From NCBI GenBank assembly GCA_013203465.1, contig JABMNR010000107.1, positions 1-60,525 on the forward strand: a DNA stretch of 60,525 nucleotides, in the 5' to 3' direction. This DNA comes from Alphaproteobacteria bacterium. GTDB lineage: Bacteria > Pseudomonadota > Alphaproteobacteria > Thalassobaculales > Thalassobaculaceae. The notes below the pieces were generated by a model, which was not told the DNA's origin, ran no database searches, and was given only the letters and a program-made list of their open reading frames with translations. The position numbers were made by a program, and so were the translations under genes. Below, piece by piece: positions 24,898-35,100 of the stretch (the first letter of the stretch is position 1; each line of letters opens with the position of its first letter).

Positions 24898-25632
24898 ATG
24901 GTCCGGCGGGTTTTCTTCGCGGCGTTGGCGGCCGGTCTGCTGGCCGGGCTGTTGCTGGCCTTGTTGCAGGAAGTGACGACCACGCCGCTGATCCTGCAGG
25001 CCGAGTTGTATGAAAACGCGACGGCGAACACGGCGCCCCGCACCCAGGATGCGACGGTCGCTCCTGCGGCGGCCGACGGGCATCATGATGGCGAGGCCTG
25101 GGCGCCCGAGGACGGGCTCGAGCGATCATTCTTCTCGGCGCTGACCAATCTGCTGAGCGGCGTCGGCTTCGCGCTGTTGCTGATCGCCGGTTTCGTCTTG
25201 CGCGGCGCGCCGGTGGATGCGATGCGCGGGGTGCTGTGGGGACTTGGCGGGTTCGCCGCCTTCACCTTGTCGCCGGCGCTGGGGTTGGCGCCGGAAGTGC
25301 CGGGCGCCGCCGCCGCCGAGCTGGCCAGCCGGCAGGTATGGTGGCTGGCCACGGTGGTCGGCACCGGCGTTGGACTTTGGCTGTTGGCGTTCGGCCGGTC
25401 GGCGGTTTGGCGGCTGGCGGCAATTGCGGTATTGGTCCTGCCGCATGTGGTCGGCGCGCCGCACGCCCCGGCGGGCGAGGCCGGGTTGGTGCCGCCGGAG
25501 TTGGCGGCTCATTTCGCCGCCGCCTCGATCGTCATCCAAGGCGTCTTCTGGGCCGCGCTCGGCTGGCTGTCGGCGACGTTCTACGCGCGGTTCGGCGTGG
25601 CCGAGGCCGACGCGGTGAGCCAAGCGGCCTGA
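24898..25632 (+). CDS. cbtA: Cobalt transporter subunit CbtA
   Basis: The 244-residue membrane protein begins MVRRVFFAALAAGLLAGLLLA, the typical CbtA first helix, and GGGGAGGGGG precedes the ATG. About five helices follow, with a periplasmic-type loop rich in Ala, Asp and His near 40-75. Conserved segments include FFSALTNLLSGVGFALLLI near 77, GLGGFAAFTLSPALGLAPE near 114, and VLPHVVGAPH near 178, which carries histidines that could bind cobalt. It is co-transcribed with cbtB. A 14-base-period repeat starts directly after its stop. Confidence 0.87.
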   Translation: MVRRVFFAALAAGLLAGLLLALLQEVTTTPLILQAELYENATANTAPRTQDATVAPAAADGHHDGEAWAPEDGLERSFFSALTNLLSGVGFALLLIAGFVLRGAPVDAMRGVLWGLGGFAAFTLSPALGLAPEVPGAAAAELASRQVWWLATVVGTGVGLWLLAFGRSAVWRLAAIAVLVLPHVVGAPHAPAGEAGLVPPELAAHFAAASIVIQGVFWAALGWLSATFYARFGVAEADAVSQAA

Positions 25633-25688
25633 CGTTCCCCGCGCTGGGTTTCCCGCGCCCGGTTTCCCATACCGGGTTTCCCCCCGCG
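25633..25688 (+). repeat. 14-bp-period degenerate tandem repeat
   Basis: GGTTTCCC appears at 25647-25654, 25661-25668 and 25675-25682, exactly 14 bases apart. A weaker unit (CGTTCCCC) lies at 25633-25640. The intervening six bases vary. It begins immediately after the cbtA stop. Confidence 0.8.
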
Positions 25689-25768
25689 TGATTCCCTCGC
25701 TAGACTTCCTGGAAGCGGCCCGGCGACCGTCGGTGTCGGATCAACAAAACTGTCCGTGGGGAGGGCTC

Positions 25769-26713
25769 ATGCCCGACATCGTCGCCATTGCCGGAGCGGG
25801 ACTGATCGGCCGCGCCTGGGCCATCGTGTTCGCGCGGGCGGGCTGTCCGGTGCGCTTATGGGATGCCTCGACCGAAGCCTTGACCGGCGCGGTCGATCTG
25901 ATGCGCGGCAATCTGGAGGATATGGCGGCTCAGGGCTTGATCGAGGCGGTCGATCCGGTCGCCAATCGGGTCACGCCGGTGAGCACGCTGGCCGAGGCGC
26001 TGGACGGCGCCACCTGGATGCAAGAATGCATCGCCGAGCAGGTCGAGCCCAAGGCGGCGTTGTTCATCGAGGCCGACCGCTGGGCCGAGCCGGACGCGAT
26101 CCTGGCGTCCTCTTCCTCGGCGATCGCCGCCTCGCGCTTCACCGAGGATCTGCCGGGGCGGCTGCGCTGTCTCGTGGTCCACCCGGTCAACCCGCCCTAT
26201 CTGGTGCCGCTGGTCGAGCTGTGCCCGGCGCCGTGGACCGACGCCGCCGTTCTCCAACGCGCCCGCCAGACCATGGAGGCGGTGGGTATGGTGCCGGTGA
26301 CGGTAAACAAGGAGGTCGAGGGTTTCGTGCTCAACCGCCTGCAGGGCGCGCTGCTGACCGAGGCCATGCGTCTGGTGGCCGATGGGGTGATCTCGGCCGA
26401 AGACTTGGATAAAACGGTCAAGGACGGGCTCGGTCTGCGCTGGTCGTTCATGGGGCCGTTCGAGACCATCGACTTGAACGCGCCCGGCGGCGTCGCCGAT
26501 TACTGCGCCCGCTATGGGCCGTTCTATGAGCGGTTGCAAGAACAGCAAGCGGCTCATCGCCCCTACGACACCGCACTGGTCGCGCGGATCGAGGCGGAGC
26601 GGCGAGCGTCCCTGCCGGAACGTGGCCTTGGCGACCGCGCGGTCTGGCGCGACCGTCGGCTGATGGCGTTGCTGAACCACAAACGCGCGGCCACCGATCA
26701 ACACGGGAGTTAG
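25769..26713 (+). CDS. Lambda-crystallin/CRYL1-like 3-hydroxyacyl-CoA dehydrogenase-family protein
   Basis: The ATG 25769 follows GGGGAGGG and gives 314 residues. It has the NAD motif IAGAGLIGRAWA, the SSSSAIAAS segment near 114, and VVHPVNPPYLVPLVEL near 134, where HPVNPPY is diagnostic of the lambda-crystallin/L-gulonate 3-dehydrogenase branch. EGFVLNRLQGALLTEAMRLV near 185 starts the helical domain. Family members oxidise L-gulonate, carnitine-like or short hydroxy acids. It is coupled to the fused E1 gene four bases downstream. A 2-oxo or 3-oxo acid product might thus be passed to that enzyme. This is inference. Confidence 0.88.
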   Translation: MPDIVAIAGAGLIGRAWAIVFARAGCPVRLWDASTEALTGAVDLMRGNLEDMAAQGLIEAVDPVANRVTPVSTLAEALDGATWMQECIAEQVEPKAALFIEADRWAEPDAILASSSSAIAASRFTEDLPGRLRCLVVHPVNPPYLVPLVELCPAPWTDAAVLQRARQTMEAVGMVPVTVNKEVEGFVLNRLQGALLTEAMRLVADGVISAEDLDKTVKDGLGLRWSFMGPFETIDLNAPGGVADYCARYGPFYERLQEQQAAHRPYDTALVARIEAERRASLPERGLGDRAVWRDRRLMALLNHKRAATDQHGS

Positions 26714-26717
26714 CACC

Positions 26718-28919
26718 ATGGCCCGACGGATCAAACTCACCACCGACACGCCCTGGGTCGAAATCCGCTCGACCGCCGCCGATTGGCAGAAGGCCGGGCG
26801 CGATGGCTTGCTGACCCTGTTGCATCGGATGCAACTGGTTCGCGCCTTCGAGGAATCGGTGCTGGAATTGGCGAGCGAGCAGCTGGTGCACGGCCCGGCG
26901 CATTCCTCGATCGGCCAGGAAGGGGCGGCGGTCGGCTCGATCGTGGCACTGACCCCGGGCGATCAGATCAACGGCTCGCACCGCTCGCACCACCAATTCA
27001 TCGCCAAGGCGCTGGGCGCGGTGCTGGATGGCAAGAAAGTCGACCCGGTGGCCAAGGCCGAGCATCCGGCGATCGCGCCGATGCTGAAAATGACCCTGGC
27101 CGAGATCATGGGGCTGGACCCGGGGATGACCCACGGCCGCGGCGGCTCGATGCACCTGCGCTGGGGTGAGGCGGGAGTGATCGGCTCCAACGCTATCGTC
27201 GGCGGCGGCGTGCCGTTCGCGCTGGGGGCGGCGTGGTCGCGCCAGCGGGCCGGAACCGGCGACGTGGCGGTGACCTATTTCGGCGACGGAGCCTTGAACA
27301 TCGGCGCCGTGCTGGAAAGCTTGAACCTGGCGGCGACCTGGGGGTTGCCGATCTGTTTTTTCGTCGAGAATAACCAGATCGCAGTCGCCACCACGGTGGC
27401 CGAATCGACCCGCGAGACCCGGCTGTCGGCCCGGGGCCAGGCGTTCGGCATTCCGTCCTATACCGTCGACGGCATGGATCCGCTGGCGGTCAAGCTGACC
27501 ATGGACGATGCGTTGGGGCTGCTGCGCGCCGGCAAGGGCCCGGTGATCGTCGAGGCCGATTGCTACCGCTATTACCACCAGTCCGGCCCGCTGCTCGGCT
27601 CGGCCTTCGGCTACCGTACCAAGGAGGAGGAGGAAGCCTGGAAGGCGCGCGATCCGATCCGCCGGGTGGCCAAGGAAATGATCGATCGCGACCTGCTGAG
27701 CACCGACGAGGATCAGTGGATCCGCGAGCGCTCGATCGCCACCATGAGCGCGGTGGTGGGTGATCTGGTCGAGCCGGAGGGCAACGGCCGGCGGATTGTC
27801 CCGGCGCTATGGCCGAAGCCGGAGACCGTGGACACGGGCCTGCGCAGCACAGGGGCCGAGTTCGACGGCATCGCCACCACCGAGCTGGAGGATTTCACCG
27901 GTGCGGTCGCCGAGATCAAATTCATCGACGCGGTGTCGGCCGTCATGGACCGCCGGATGGCACGGGACGAGCGGGTGTTCGTGGTCGGCGAGGACATCCA
28001 CCGGCTGCGTGGCGGCACCAACGGGGCGACCAAGGGGCTGTACGACAAGTACCCCGACCGTATCCTGCCGACGCCGATCTGCGAGCAGACCTTCGCCGGA
28101 TTCGCCGGCGGTGTGGCGGTCGACGGCCGCTACCGGCCGGTGGTCGAGTTCATGTACCCGGACTTCTCCCTGGTCGCCTGCGATCAGTTGTTCAACCAGA
28201 TCGGCAAGGCGCGCCACATGTTCGGCGACACGCTCTCGATGCCGCTGGTGGTGCGCACCAAGGTCGCCATGGGCGCGGGCTACGGCTCGCAGCATTCGAT
28301 GGACCCGGTGGGGATGTTCGCCTTGTTCCCCGGCTGGCGCATCGTCGCGCCCAGCACGCCGTTCGACTATGTCGGGCTGATGAACAGCGCGTTGACCTGC
28401 GAGGACCCGGTGCTGGTGGTCGAGCATGTCGACCTCTACGCCTCGTCCGGCCCCGGTCCGGTGGAGGATTTCGACCTGCACGTCCCGTTGGGCAAGGCCA
28501 AGGTGGTGCGGCCGGGCGGCACGCTGACCGTGGTCACCTACCTCGCCATGGTGGCGGCGACCCGGCGGGTGGTCGACCGGCTCGGCTTGGATGTCGAGGT
28601 GATCGACTTGCGCAGCCTGGACCGCGCCGGTCTTGACTGGGGCACGATCGAGGCCAGCGTGCGCAAGACCAACGCGCTCGTGGTGGTCGAGCAGGGACCG
28701 CTCACCGCGTCCTATGGTCAGATTCTCGCCGACGAAGCCCAGCGGCGGCTGTTCGATTGGCTCGACGCGCCGGTGATGCGCATCCATGGCGGCGACGCCT
28801 CGCCGACGATCTCGAAGGTGTTGGAGCGGGCGGCGATCACCACAGAGACGACGATCGAGGCCGGCCTGCGATCGGCGCTGGCGGCGTTGGGCCGAGGGAA
28901 CGCGGTGGCGGCGGAGTAG
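26718..28919 (+). CDS. Fused alpha-beta thiamine-diphosphate-dependent E1 dehydrogenase
   Basis: In this 733-residue protein the two subunits of a branched-chain/acetoin-type E1 are joined in one chain. The alpha part covers about residues 1-330, with the ThDP motif GDG at 189-191 ending at NN 218-219 and THGRGGSMHL near 138. The beta part starts near 393 (IKFIDAVSAVMDRRM), with EQTFAGFAGGVAVDGRYRPV near 454 and HSMDPVGMFALFPGWRIVAP near 526. It should decarboxylate a 2-oxo acid and pass an acyl group to lipoyl E2. No E2 or E3 gene is adjacent. It may use a shared E2 or act as a stand-alone decarboxylase. Confidence 0.88.
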   Translation: MARRIKLTTDTPWVEIRSTAADWQKAGRDGLLTLLHRMQLVRAFEESVLELASEQLVHGPAHSSIGQEGAAVGSIVALTPGDQINGSHRSHHQFIAKALGAVLDGKKVDPVAKAEHPAIAPMLKMTLAEIMGLDPGMTHGRGGSMHLRWGEAGVIGSNAIVGGGVPFALGAAWSRQRAGTGDVAVTYFGDGALNIGAVLESLNLAATWGLPICFFVENNQIAVATTVAESTRETRLSARGQAFGIPSYTVDGMDPLAVKLTMDDALGLLRAGKGPVIVEADCYRYYHQSGPLLGSAFGYRTKEEEEAWKARDPIRRVAKEMIDRDLLSTDEDQWIRERSIATMSAVVGDLVEPEGNGRRIVPALWPKPETVDTGLRSTGAEFDGIATTELEDFTGAVAEIKFIDAVSAVMDRRMARDERVFVVGEDIHRLRGGTNGATKGLYDKYPDRILPTPICEQTFAGFAGGVAVDGRYRPVVEFMYPDFSLVACDQLFNQIGKARHMFGDTLSMPLVVRTKVAMGAGYGSQHSMDPVGMFALFPGWRIVAPSTPFDYVGLMNSALTCEDPVLVVEHVDLYASSGPGPVEDFDLHVPLGKAKVVRPGGTLTVVTYLAMVAATRRVVDRLGLDVEVIDLRSLDRAGLDWGTIEASVRKTNALVVVEQGPLTASYGQILADEAQRRLFDWLDAPVMRIHGGDASPTISKVLERAAITTETTIEAGLRSALAALGRGNAVAAE

Positions 28920-28926
28920 AGGCGGC

Positions 28927-30162
28927 TCAGACGGCCTCTTTCACGGCCGGTTCAAGTCGTTCCTCCGGCGCTCTTCCCAGCCGGGGATGCAGGCGTCCGG
29001 CGATCGCCCAGGCGACCAGCAGCCCGCCGCCGGCCGCGGCGAATACCCCGGCGAGTGGCGCGACCAACAGCACGAGCCAGGCAATTCCCGGCGTCACGAT
29101 GCCCGAGACGTCCCGGTAGCTGGAATAGATCGCCGACATCTCGGTGCGCTCCGACGGTTTGACCGCCATCAGAAAGGGCAGGCCGGCGGTGATGTCGAGC
29201 AGGACGAGGAACGCCGAGCCAACCATCAGCAGCCCGATCGTTTGCGACGGTATCGCGGCGCTTAGCCACGCCAGCGCGAAACATGATCCGCTGACGAGGA
29301 ACCCCGTTCTGACCGCCCGGCGGACGGAATGGCGCTGCACCAGACGAAGCATCAGAGGTGTCAGAAACAAACAGCCATTGCTGATCGACAGCACGACACC
29401 GCCCAGCCGCTCGTCCAACCCGTTCTGGACCGCGTAGATCGGCAGATAGACCACATAGACCCACCAGCCGCAGGAGCGCACGACCGCGAAGATAAACCCG
29501 GCCACCAAGCGCGGCTGCGCCAGGAAGCGTGGCAGATAAGCCAACGGATTGGGCGCCGGCGCCCGTGCCTTGGTGATCAGCTTGCCGTTGCCCAGGCGCA
29601 TGACCCAGAACACGGTAATCAGACAGCACGCGGCGAAAGCGGACACCAGAAATGGTGCTGGTGCCCAAACTTCCAGCAACCACACGCCAAGGGCCGGACC
29701 CGTCGTCCAAGCCAGCGCGCTGTAGAACATGCGGAGGGTCTCGCACCGCCCGAGTTGGGACCGTGCGACGAAATCCAGAACGTAGGCGTTGAAACACACG
29801 AACATCGTCACGACGGCCGCCGAGGTTGCCGCCAGCGCCAGGGCGGTCGTGGTTTGACCGCCCACGGTCGCGAGAAGCGCGCCGATGATGAACAGCAACG
29901 CTCCGAAGGAGTAGACCCATCGGCGTGGAATGAACCGAGTGAGCCACGGCACCATCAAGCCGGACGTCAGCGAGATCAGGCCGACAACGAAGTAGACCTC
30001 CGAGACCACGGCCGCGTCGCCAAAAGCCCGGTACATGGCGATTGGAAAAACCGAGATGAGCATGCCACGAGCGGCCGCCTCGACACCGGCCAGCAGGGCG
30101 AATCCCCTGACACTGGGTGTGTGGGCGTGTCGTAGCCACTCCGGTATACGCCGCTGGAACAT
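28927..30162 (-). CDS. MFS transporter
   Basis: The start at 30162 (MFQRRIPEWLRHAHTPSVRG) gives 411 residues and a normal 12-helix MFS layout. A longer frame begins at 30333, but its N-terminal 57 residues have no membrane or family features. The loop after helix 2 reads WLTRFIPRRWVYSFG, the usual basic MFS loop. The central loop is near KLITKARAPAPNP. Near the C-terminus YSSYRDVSGIVTPGIAW is conserved-looking. The substrate is unknown. It is convergent with the E1 gene over 7 bases. Confidence 0.83.
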   Translation of the reverse strand: MFQRRIPEWLRHAHTPSVRGFALLAGVEAAARGMLISVFPIAMYRAFGDAAVVSEVYFVVGLISLTSGLMVPWLTRFIPRRWVYSFGALLFIIGALLATVGGQTTTALALAATSAAVVTMFVCFNAYVLDFVARSQLGRCETLRMFYSALAWTTGPALGVWLLEVWAPAPFLVSAFAACCLITVFWVMRLGNGKLITKARAPAPNPLAYLPRFLAQPRLVAGFIFAVVRSCGWWVYVVYLPIYAVQNGLDERLGGVVLSISNGCLFLTPLMLRLVQRHSVRRAVRTGFLVSGSCFALAWLSAAIPSQTIGLLMVGSAFLVLLDITAGLPFLMAVKPSERTEMSAIYSSYRDVSGIVTPGIAWLVLLVAPLAGVFAAAGGGLLVAWAIAGRLHPRLGRAPEERLEPAVKEAV

Positions 30163-30405
30163 GTCACGGCCCCATGTTGCACGCTTCTTCAGACCGCAAA
30201 ACGAAGACGTATACTTCCCTGGCCGCGACGCTGTTTCCCAAACACGACAGGAAAAGTCCGTATTGCCGAGAATTCGTGCCGATGCGAGGCAGAGGATCGA
30301 TACTTGTAATCCCAAGAGAGCGCCGACACTCATTCCCGCGCGCGGTCTTCCCCAGAGGCGCCGGGCCGACTATGACGAGCGGGATAGCAACGCGAGGAGA
30401 CAGCC

Positions 30406-31410
30406 GTGGCCGACATTCCAGCGACGATGACCGCCATCGAGATCGAGGGCGAGGGCGGTGGGCCCGAGGTGTTGAAGCCGGCCACCCGCCCGGTGCCGCA
30501 ACCCGGCGCGGGCGAGGTGCTGGTCAAGGTCGCGGTCGCGGGCGTCAACCGGCCGGATTGCCTGCAGCGGTCGGGCGGCTACCCGCCGCCGCCGGGGGCG
30601 TCGGATATTCCGGGACTGGAACTGGCGGGGACCGTGGTTGCCGTGGGCGAGGGAGTGAGGCGCTGGACGCTCGGCGACGGGGTTTGCGCCCTGGTCCCGG
30701 GCGGCGGCTATGCCGAGTACTGTGTCTGTGCCGAGGATACCTGCTCGCCGATCCCCAAGGGCTACTCGATGGAGCAGGCGGCGGCGATCCCGGAGAATTA
30801 CTACACGGTCTGGACCAACGTGTTCGAGCGTGGCCGGCTGCAACCGGGTGAGACCATCCTGATCCATGGCGGCTCGTCCGGCATCGGCACCACGGCGATC
30901 CAGCTCGCCCATGCCTTCGGCGCCCGGGTTATCGCCACCGCCGGCTCGGCCGAGAAGTGCAGGGTCTGCGAGGAGTTGGGCGCGGAGCGGGCGATCAACT
31001 ACCGCGAGGAGGATTTCGTCGCGATGATGAAAGAACTCGGCGGCGCCGACGTGATCCTCGACATGGTGGGCGGGCCGTATATCCAGCGCAACCTGGACTG
31101 CCTGAAGCTGGAAGGCCGGCTGGTGCAGATCGCCTTTCTGCAGCCGCCGGTGGTCGAGAGTTTCAACTTCCTCAAGGTGATGCTGCAGCGCCTGACGATC
31201 ACCGGCTCGACCCTGCGGCCGCGCACCGTGGCGCAGAAGGCCGCCATCGCCCGGCAGTTGGAGGAAAAGGTCTGGCCGTTGCTGGAGTCCGGCGCGGTCA
31301 AACCGCTGATCCACGCCCGTTTCCCGCTGGAACAGGCGGCGGCGTCCCACGCGCTGATGGAATCCAGCCAACACATCGGCAAGATCATGCTGACGGTGGA
31401 GGGGCGGTAG
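30406..31410 (+). CDS. NAD(P)H:quinone oxidoreductase, PIG3-like MDR
   Basis: A GTG at 30406 with GAGGAGA upstream gives 334 residues. MTAIEIEGEGGGPEVLKPA and VAVAGVNRPDCLQRSGGYPP are the N-terminal PIG3-type pattern. The nucleotide site is ILIHGGSSGIGTTAIQLAH near 149. PENYYTVWTNVFERGRL near 128 and AFLQPPVVESFNFLKVMLQR near 243 match the TP53I3/QOR-2 branch. It likely reduces quinones with NADPH. It stands between the MFS gene and the sox operon, facing the latter, and shares no operon with either. Confidence 0.9.
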   Translation: MADIPATMTAIEIEGEGGGPEVLKPATRPVPQPGAGEVLVKVAVAGVNRPDCLQRSGGYPPPPGASDIPGLELAGTVVAVGEGVRRWTLGDGVCALVPGGGYAEYCVCAEDTCSPIPKGYSMEQAAAIPENYYTVWTNVFERGRLQPGETILIHGGSSGIGTTAIQLAHAFGARVIATAGSAEKCRVCEELGAERAINYREEDFVAMMKELGGADVILDMVGGPYIQRNLDCLKLEGRLVQIAFLQPPVVESFNFLKVMLQRLTITGSTLRPRTVAQKAAIARQLEEKVWPLLESGAVKPLIHARFPLEQAAASHALMESSQHIGKIMLTVEGR

Positions 31411-31463
31411 CCCTAACGCGCCTGCGCAACTCGCATTCCCGGACGCGCAGCGATCCGGGCTTG

Positions 31464-31482
31464 CCCCGGGCGCGACCCGGGG
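31464..31482 (+). terminator. GC-rich hairpin between convergent genes
   Basis: CCCCGGG (31464-31470) pairs perfectly with CCCGGGG (31476-31482) over a 5-base loop. It lies between the quinone reductase end and the soxG end, where a bidirectional terminator would be expected. There is no T-run, so it could also be a dispersed intergenic palindrome. Confidence 0.4.
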
Positions 31483-31491
31483 ATCGAGCCG

Positions 31492-32103
31492 CTACACCAA
31501 TCGAACGCCGTACTCGCCGCCGGCGTCCAGCAGCGCTTCGTACAGGTGAACCGCGAAGCCGCGCATGGCGTGCACATCGAAGATAGAGGTGCCGCGCCGC
31601 CGGTCGATCGTGACCGCGAGCTGGAACAGCGAGGTCTGGGCCACGGCGTTCTCGGCGAAGGCGCGGGGGTGCAGGTCGATGCCGGTGCTCTTGGCCAGGG
31701 TATCGCGTGCCTTTGCCCCCTCGATGCGCAGGATGGTGCGGCCGTGGCTCTGGTCGACAACCACGCCGCCGACGCCCTCGGTGAGGCTCCGAAGCCGGGG
31801 CTCCAGATCGGCCGGCGTCGCGGTCTGCAACAGCCAGCGGTCCGGGCCGAGCCACAGGGCACGGACATCGCCGGTGGTCGTGGCGCGTCCTGGGCCGGGC
31901 AGACCGAGCCCGAACGCGGCCGCCACCGCCTTGCCGACGCCGTCCGTCGTCCCGCGCTGGGCGTCGAGTTGGATCGCCGTGATGTCGCGCCGCTCACGCA
32001 GCGTCACTTGCGGGCCGGTGAAGCCGATGCGGCCGTGATCGCCGGGGTGCCACACGTTTGCCAGGGCGGAGCGGCGGGGCGGCGGGGTTGTGCTTTCAGA
32101 CAT
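31492..32103 (-). CDS. soxG: Sarcosine oxidase gamma subunit
   Basis: This 203-residue protein is the last gene of soxBDAG and overlaps soxA by eight bases. WLGPDRWLLQ near 86 and VVVDQSHGRTILRIEGAKA near 113 are the gamma-subunit pattern. DLHPRAFAENAVAQTSLFQL and the end GFAVHLYEALLDAGGEYGVRL complete it. The fold resembles the T-protein domain and it sits at the interface of the heterotetramer. Gamma is poorly conserved in general, so gene order gives much of the confidence. Confidence 0.9.
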   Translation of the reverse strand: MSESTTPPPRRSALANVWHPGDHGRIGFTGPQVTLRERRDITAIQLDAQRGTTDGVGKAVAAAFGLGLPGPGRATTTGDVRALWLGPDRWLLQTATPADLEPRLRSLTEGVGGVVVDQSHGRTILRIEGAKARDTLAKSTGIDLHPRAFAENAVAQTSLFQLAVTIDRRRGTSIFDVHAMRGFAVHLYEALLDAGGEYGVRLV

Positions 32104-35100
32104 GCAACCGGCTCCCTTCCGGATCGACGAAACACGGCTCCACCACCTTGACCTGGACGCTCAGGTTCCGCAGCGGAAACACCGCCCACACGGTCTCGCC
32201 CAGCCGGTCGCGGCCGCGCGCCAGGAAGCCGAGCGCGATCGGGTGGCCGACCGTCGGCGACAGATAGGCGCTGGAGGCCACATGGCCGAGCTTCGGCACC
32301 GGTGGTGGGGTCGCCGGATCGGCCACCAGAATGGCGCCCGCCGGGATTCTGGTCTTGCCATCGACCGGCACCAACCCGACCAGCTTGGGCCGCTCGGGGT
32401 CGATGAAGGCGGGTTTGTCGAGCATGCCGCGGCCGACGAACCATTTCTTGCTGCTGGCCATGCGCCCCATGCCGACATCGTCGAGGGTGATGCGGCCGTC
32501 CAGCTCGGCGTGGGTCACGTGGCCCTTCTCGATCCGCAGGATACCCATGGCCTCCATGCCGTAGGGCGTGATGCCGTGCGGCTCCCCGGCGGCGATCAGC
32601 GCCTCCCACACCGAGGTGCCCCAATCGGCGGGAACGTTGACCTCATAGCCAAGCTCCCCGGAGAAGCTGATGCGGAAGAGGCGCACCGGCACCCCGGCGA
32701 TCGAGCCGTTGATGACGCCGAGATAGGGCAGGGCGTCGTTCGATACGGCGGTGCCGTGGTCGGCGGCGGCGGCGAGCACCTCACGCGCCTTGGGGCCGGC
32801 CAGCGCCATCGCCGCCCACTGCTCGGTCACCGAGGTGACCCGGACATCAAGGTCCGGCCAGACGACCTGAAGGTACCACTCCAGATCGGCCAGCACCTTG
32901 GCGGCGTGGGCGGTGGTGGTGGTCATCAGGTAGTGGGTGTCACCCAGCCGCGAGGTGGTGCCGTCGTCGTCGACGATGCCGTCCTCGCGCAGCATCAGCC
33001 CATAGCGCGCCTTGCCGACAGGCAGGGCCTTGAAGCCGTTGGCGTAGACCCGGTTGAGGAATTCGGCGGCATCCGGTCCTTGGATGTCGATCTTGCCCAA
33101 GGTCGAGACATCGACCAGCCCGACCTTGGAGCGGACAGCCCGCACCTCGGTCTCGATCGCCCGGTCCATGACGGCTTTCGCCTTCGTCACGCCCGGTCGC
33201 AGGTAGTATTGCGGCCGCAACCAGGCTCCGGCTTCGACGAACACCGCCCCGTGCTCGGCATGCCAGTCGTGCATCGCCGAGCGGCGCACCGGGGAAAAAT
33301 GCAACCCGCGCTCGGCCCCGGCGAAGGCGGCCATGGCGACCGGGGTGTAGGGCGGGCGAAAGCGGGTGGTGCCGACCGTCGGAATCGGCTGGCCCCGCGC
33401 CTCGGCCAACAGCGCATGGCCGGTGATGTTGGAGGTCTTGCCCTGATCGGTGCCCATGCCCAGCGTGGTGTAACGCTTTAGATGCTCGACCGACACGAAG
33501 CCCTCGCGGTGGGCCAGGGCGATGTCATCGATCGTCACATCGTCCTGCAAGTCGACGAACCGCTTGACCGTGCGGTCGGTGGGGCCGGGGATCGACCAGA
33601 TCGCCTTCAGCGGCGCGGTGGCGATCTCATCGGTTATGGGTGTGTCGGGGTGTGCGCCGATCGCGAACCCGCACGCCTTCGCCGCCTCGGCGCCGGCCTT
33701 GAGGCCGTCCGATAAAGCCTCGGCCAGACCGAAGCGGCCGCGCGCCGCACCGACCGAGACGTGACCCAACCGATTGGCGCCGGGCACGAAGGCGGCGATG
33801 CCGTCATCCCAGTCGGCCTTACCGTCGCCATGGCTGTGCAAATGGACCGATGGGCTCCACCCGCCGGAGGCGGCGATCAGATCGCACGGAACATAACGGG
33901 TGTCGCCGACGCCGCCATGGCCGTCCAAAGTGGCCACGTCGCAGCCGACCACCCCCATGCGACCATAGGCGTTGACCACCGCCGCTCGCTGCATGACGTC
34001 GAGCCCGGCGGCGACCGCCCGTTCGCGCCATGCACCGGCCCCGGCGGGGCGGGTATCCAAAACCTGCATCACCTCGACCCCGGCCCGCGCCAGATCGAGG
34101 GCGGTGCGGTAGCCGTCGTCATTGTTGGCCACCACCACCGCGCGCTTGCCCGGCGTCACGGCGAAGCGGTGGAGATAGCTGCGAACGGCTCCCGCCAGCA
34201 TCACGCCGGGCCGGTCGTTGCCGCCGAACACCAGCGGCCGCTCGATGGCGCCGGTCGCCAGGATCACCCGGCCCGCCCGGATGTGCCACAGCCTTTGCCG
34301 AGCCATATGCTCCGGTGGGGCGGCGAGATGGTCGGCCACGCGCTCCAAGGCGCCCACCATGTTGTCGTCGTAACAGCCGAAGGCGGTGGTGCGCGTCAGC
34401 ACCCGAACCTCGTCCATGTCCGCCAACTCGGCCCGGGTCTTGGCGACCCAGCCCATGGCGGGCTTGTCGTCGATCGTTTCGCGCTCGCTTCGCAACCGAC
34501 CGCCCAGGCCGTCGGTCTCCTCGACCAGGATCACCCGCGCGCCGGCGCGCCCAGCCATCAGTGCCGCCGCCAGACCCGATGGTCCGCCACCGGCCACCAG
34601 CACGTCGCAATGGGTGTTCATGTGCTCGTAACGGTCGGGGTCCCACTCGACGGTGCCCGATCCCATGCCGGCTGCGGCGCGAATGCGTTTCTCGTAGAAG
34701 CGCCAGCCGGGGAACCCCATGAAGGTCTTGTAGTAGAAGCCCGCCACCAGGAAGCGCGAGGCCAGGTCGTTCAACTCCATGATGTCGAGCGCCAGCGATG
34801 GCCAGCGGTGCTGGCTTGTGGCCTCAAGCCCGGCGAACAGCTCGATCATGGTGGCGCGACTGTTCGGCTCCTTGCGGCCGCCGCCCCGCAGCTCGACCAG
34901 GGCGTTCGGCTCCTCCGGCCCGGCCGACAGCACCCCGCGCGGGCGGTGGTACTTGAAGCTGCGGCCAACCACCGTCACACCGTTGGCCAGCAGGGCGGAA
35001 GCGAGGGTGTCGCCGGCATAGCCGCGATACGCCTTGCCGTCGAAACGGAACGGCAGCGGCGCCAGACGGTCGATCTCACCGCCGGTGGGCAGCCGGTGGC

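Noticed and set aside
30163-30405. Region between the MFS gene and the quinone reductase gene
   Set aside because: It could hold divergent promoters, but I could not find a convincing -35/-10 pair or a conserved frame.
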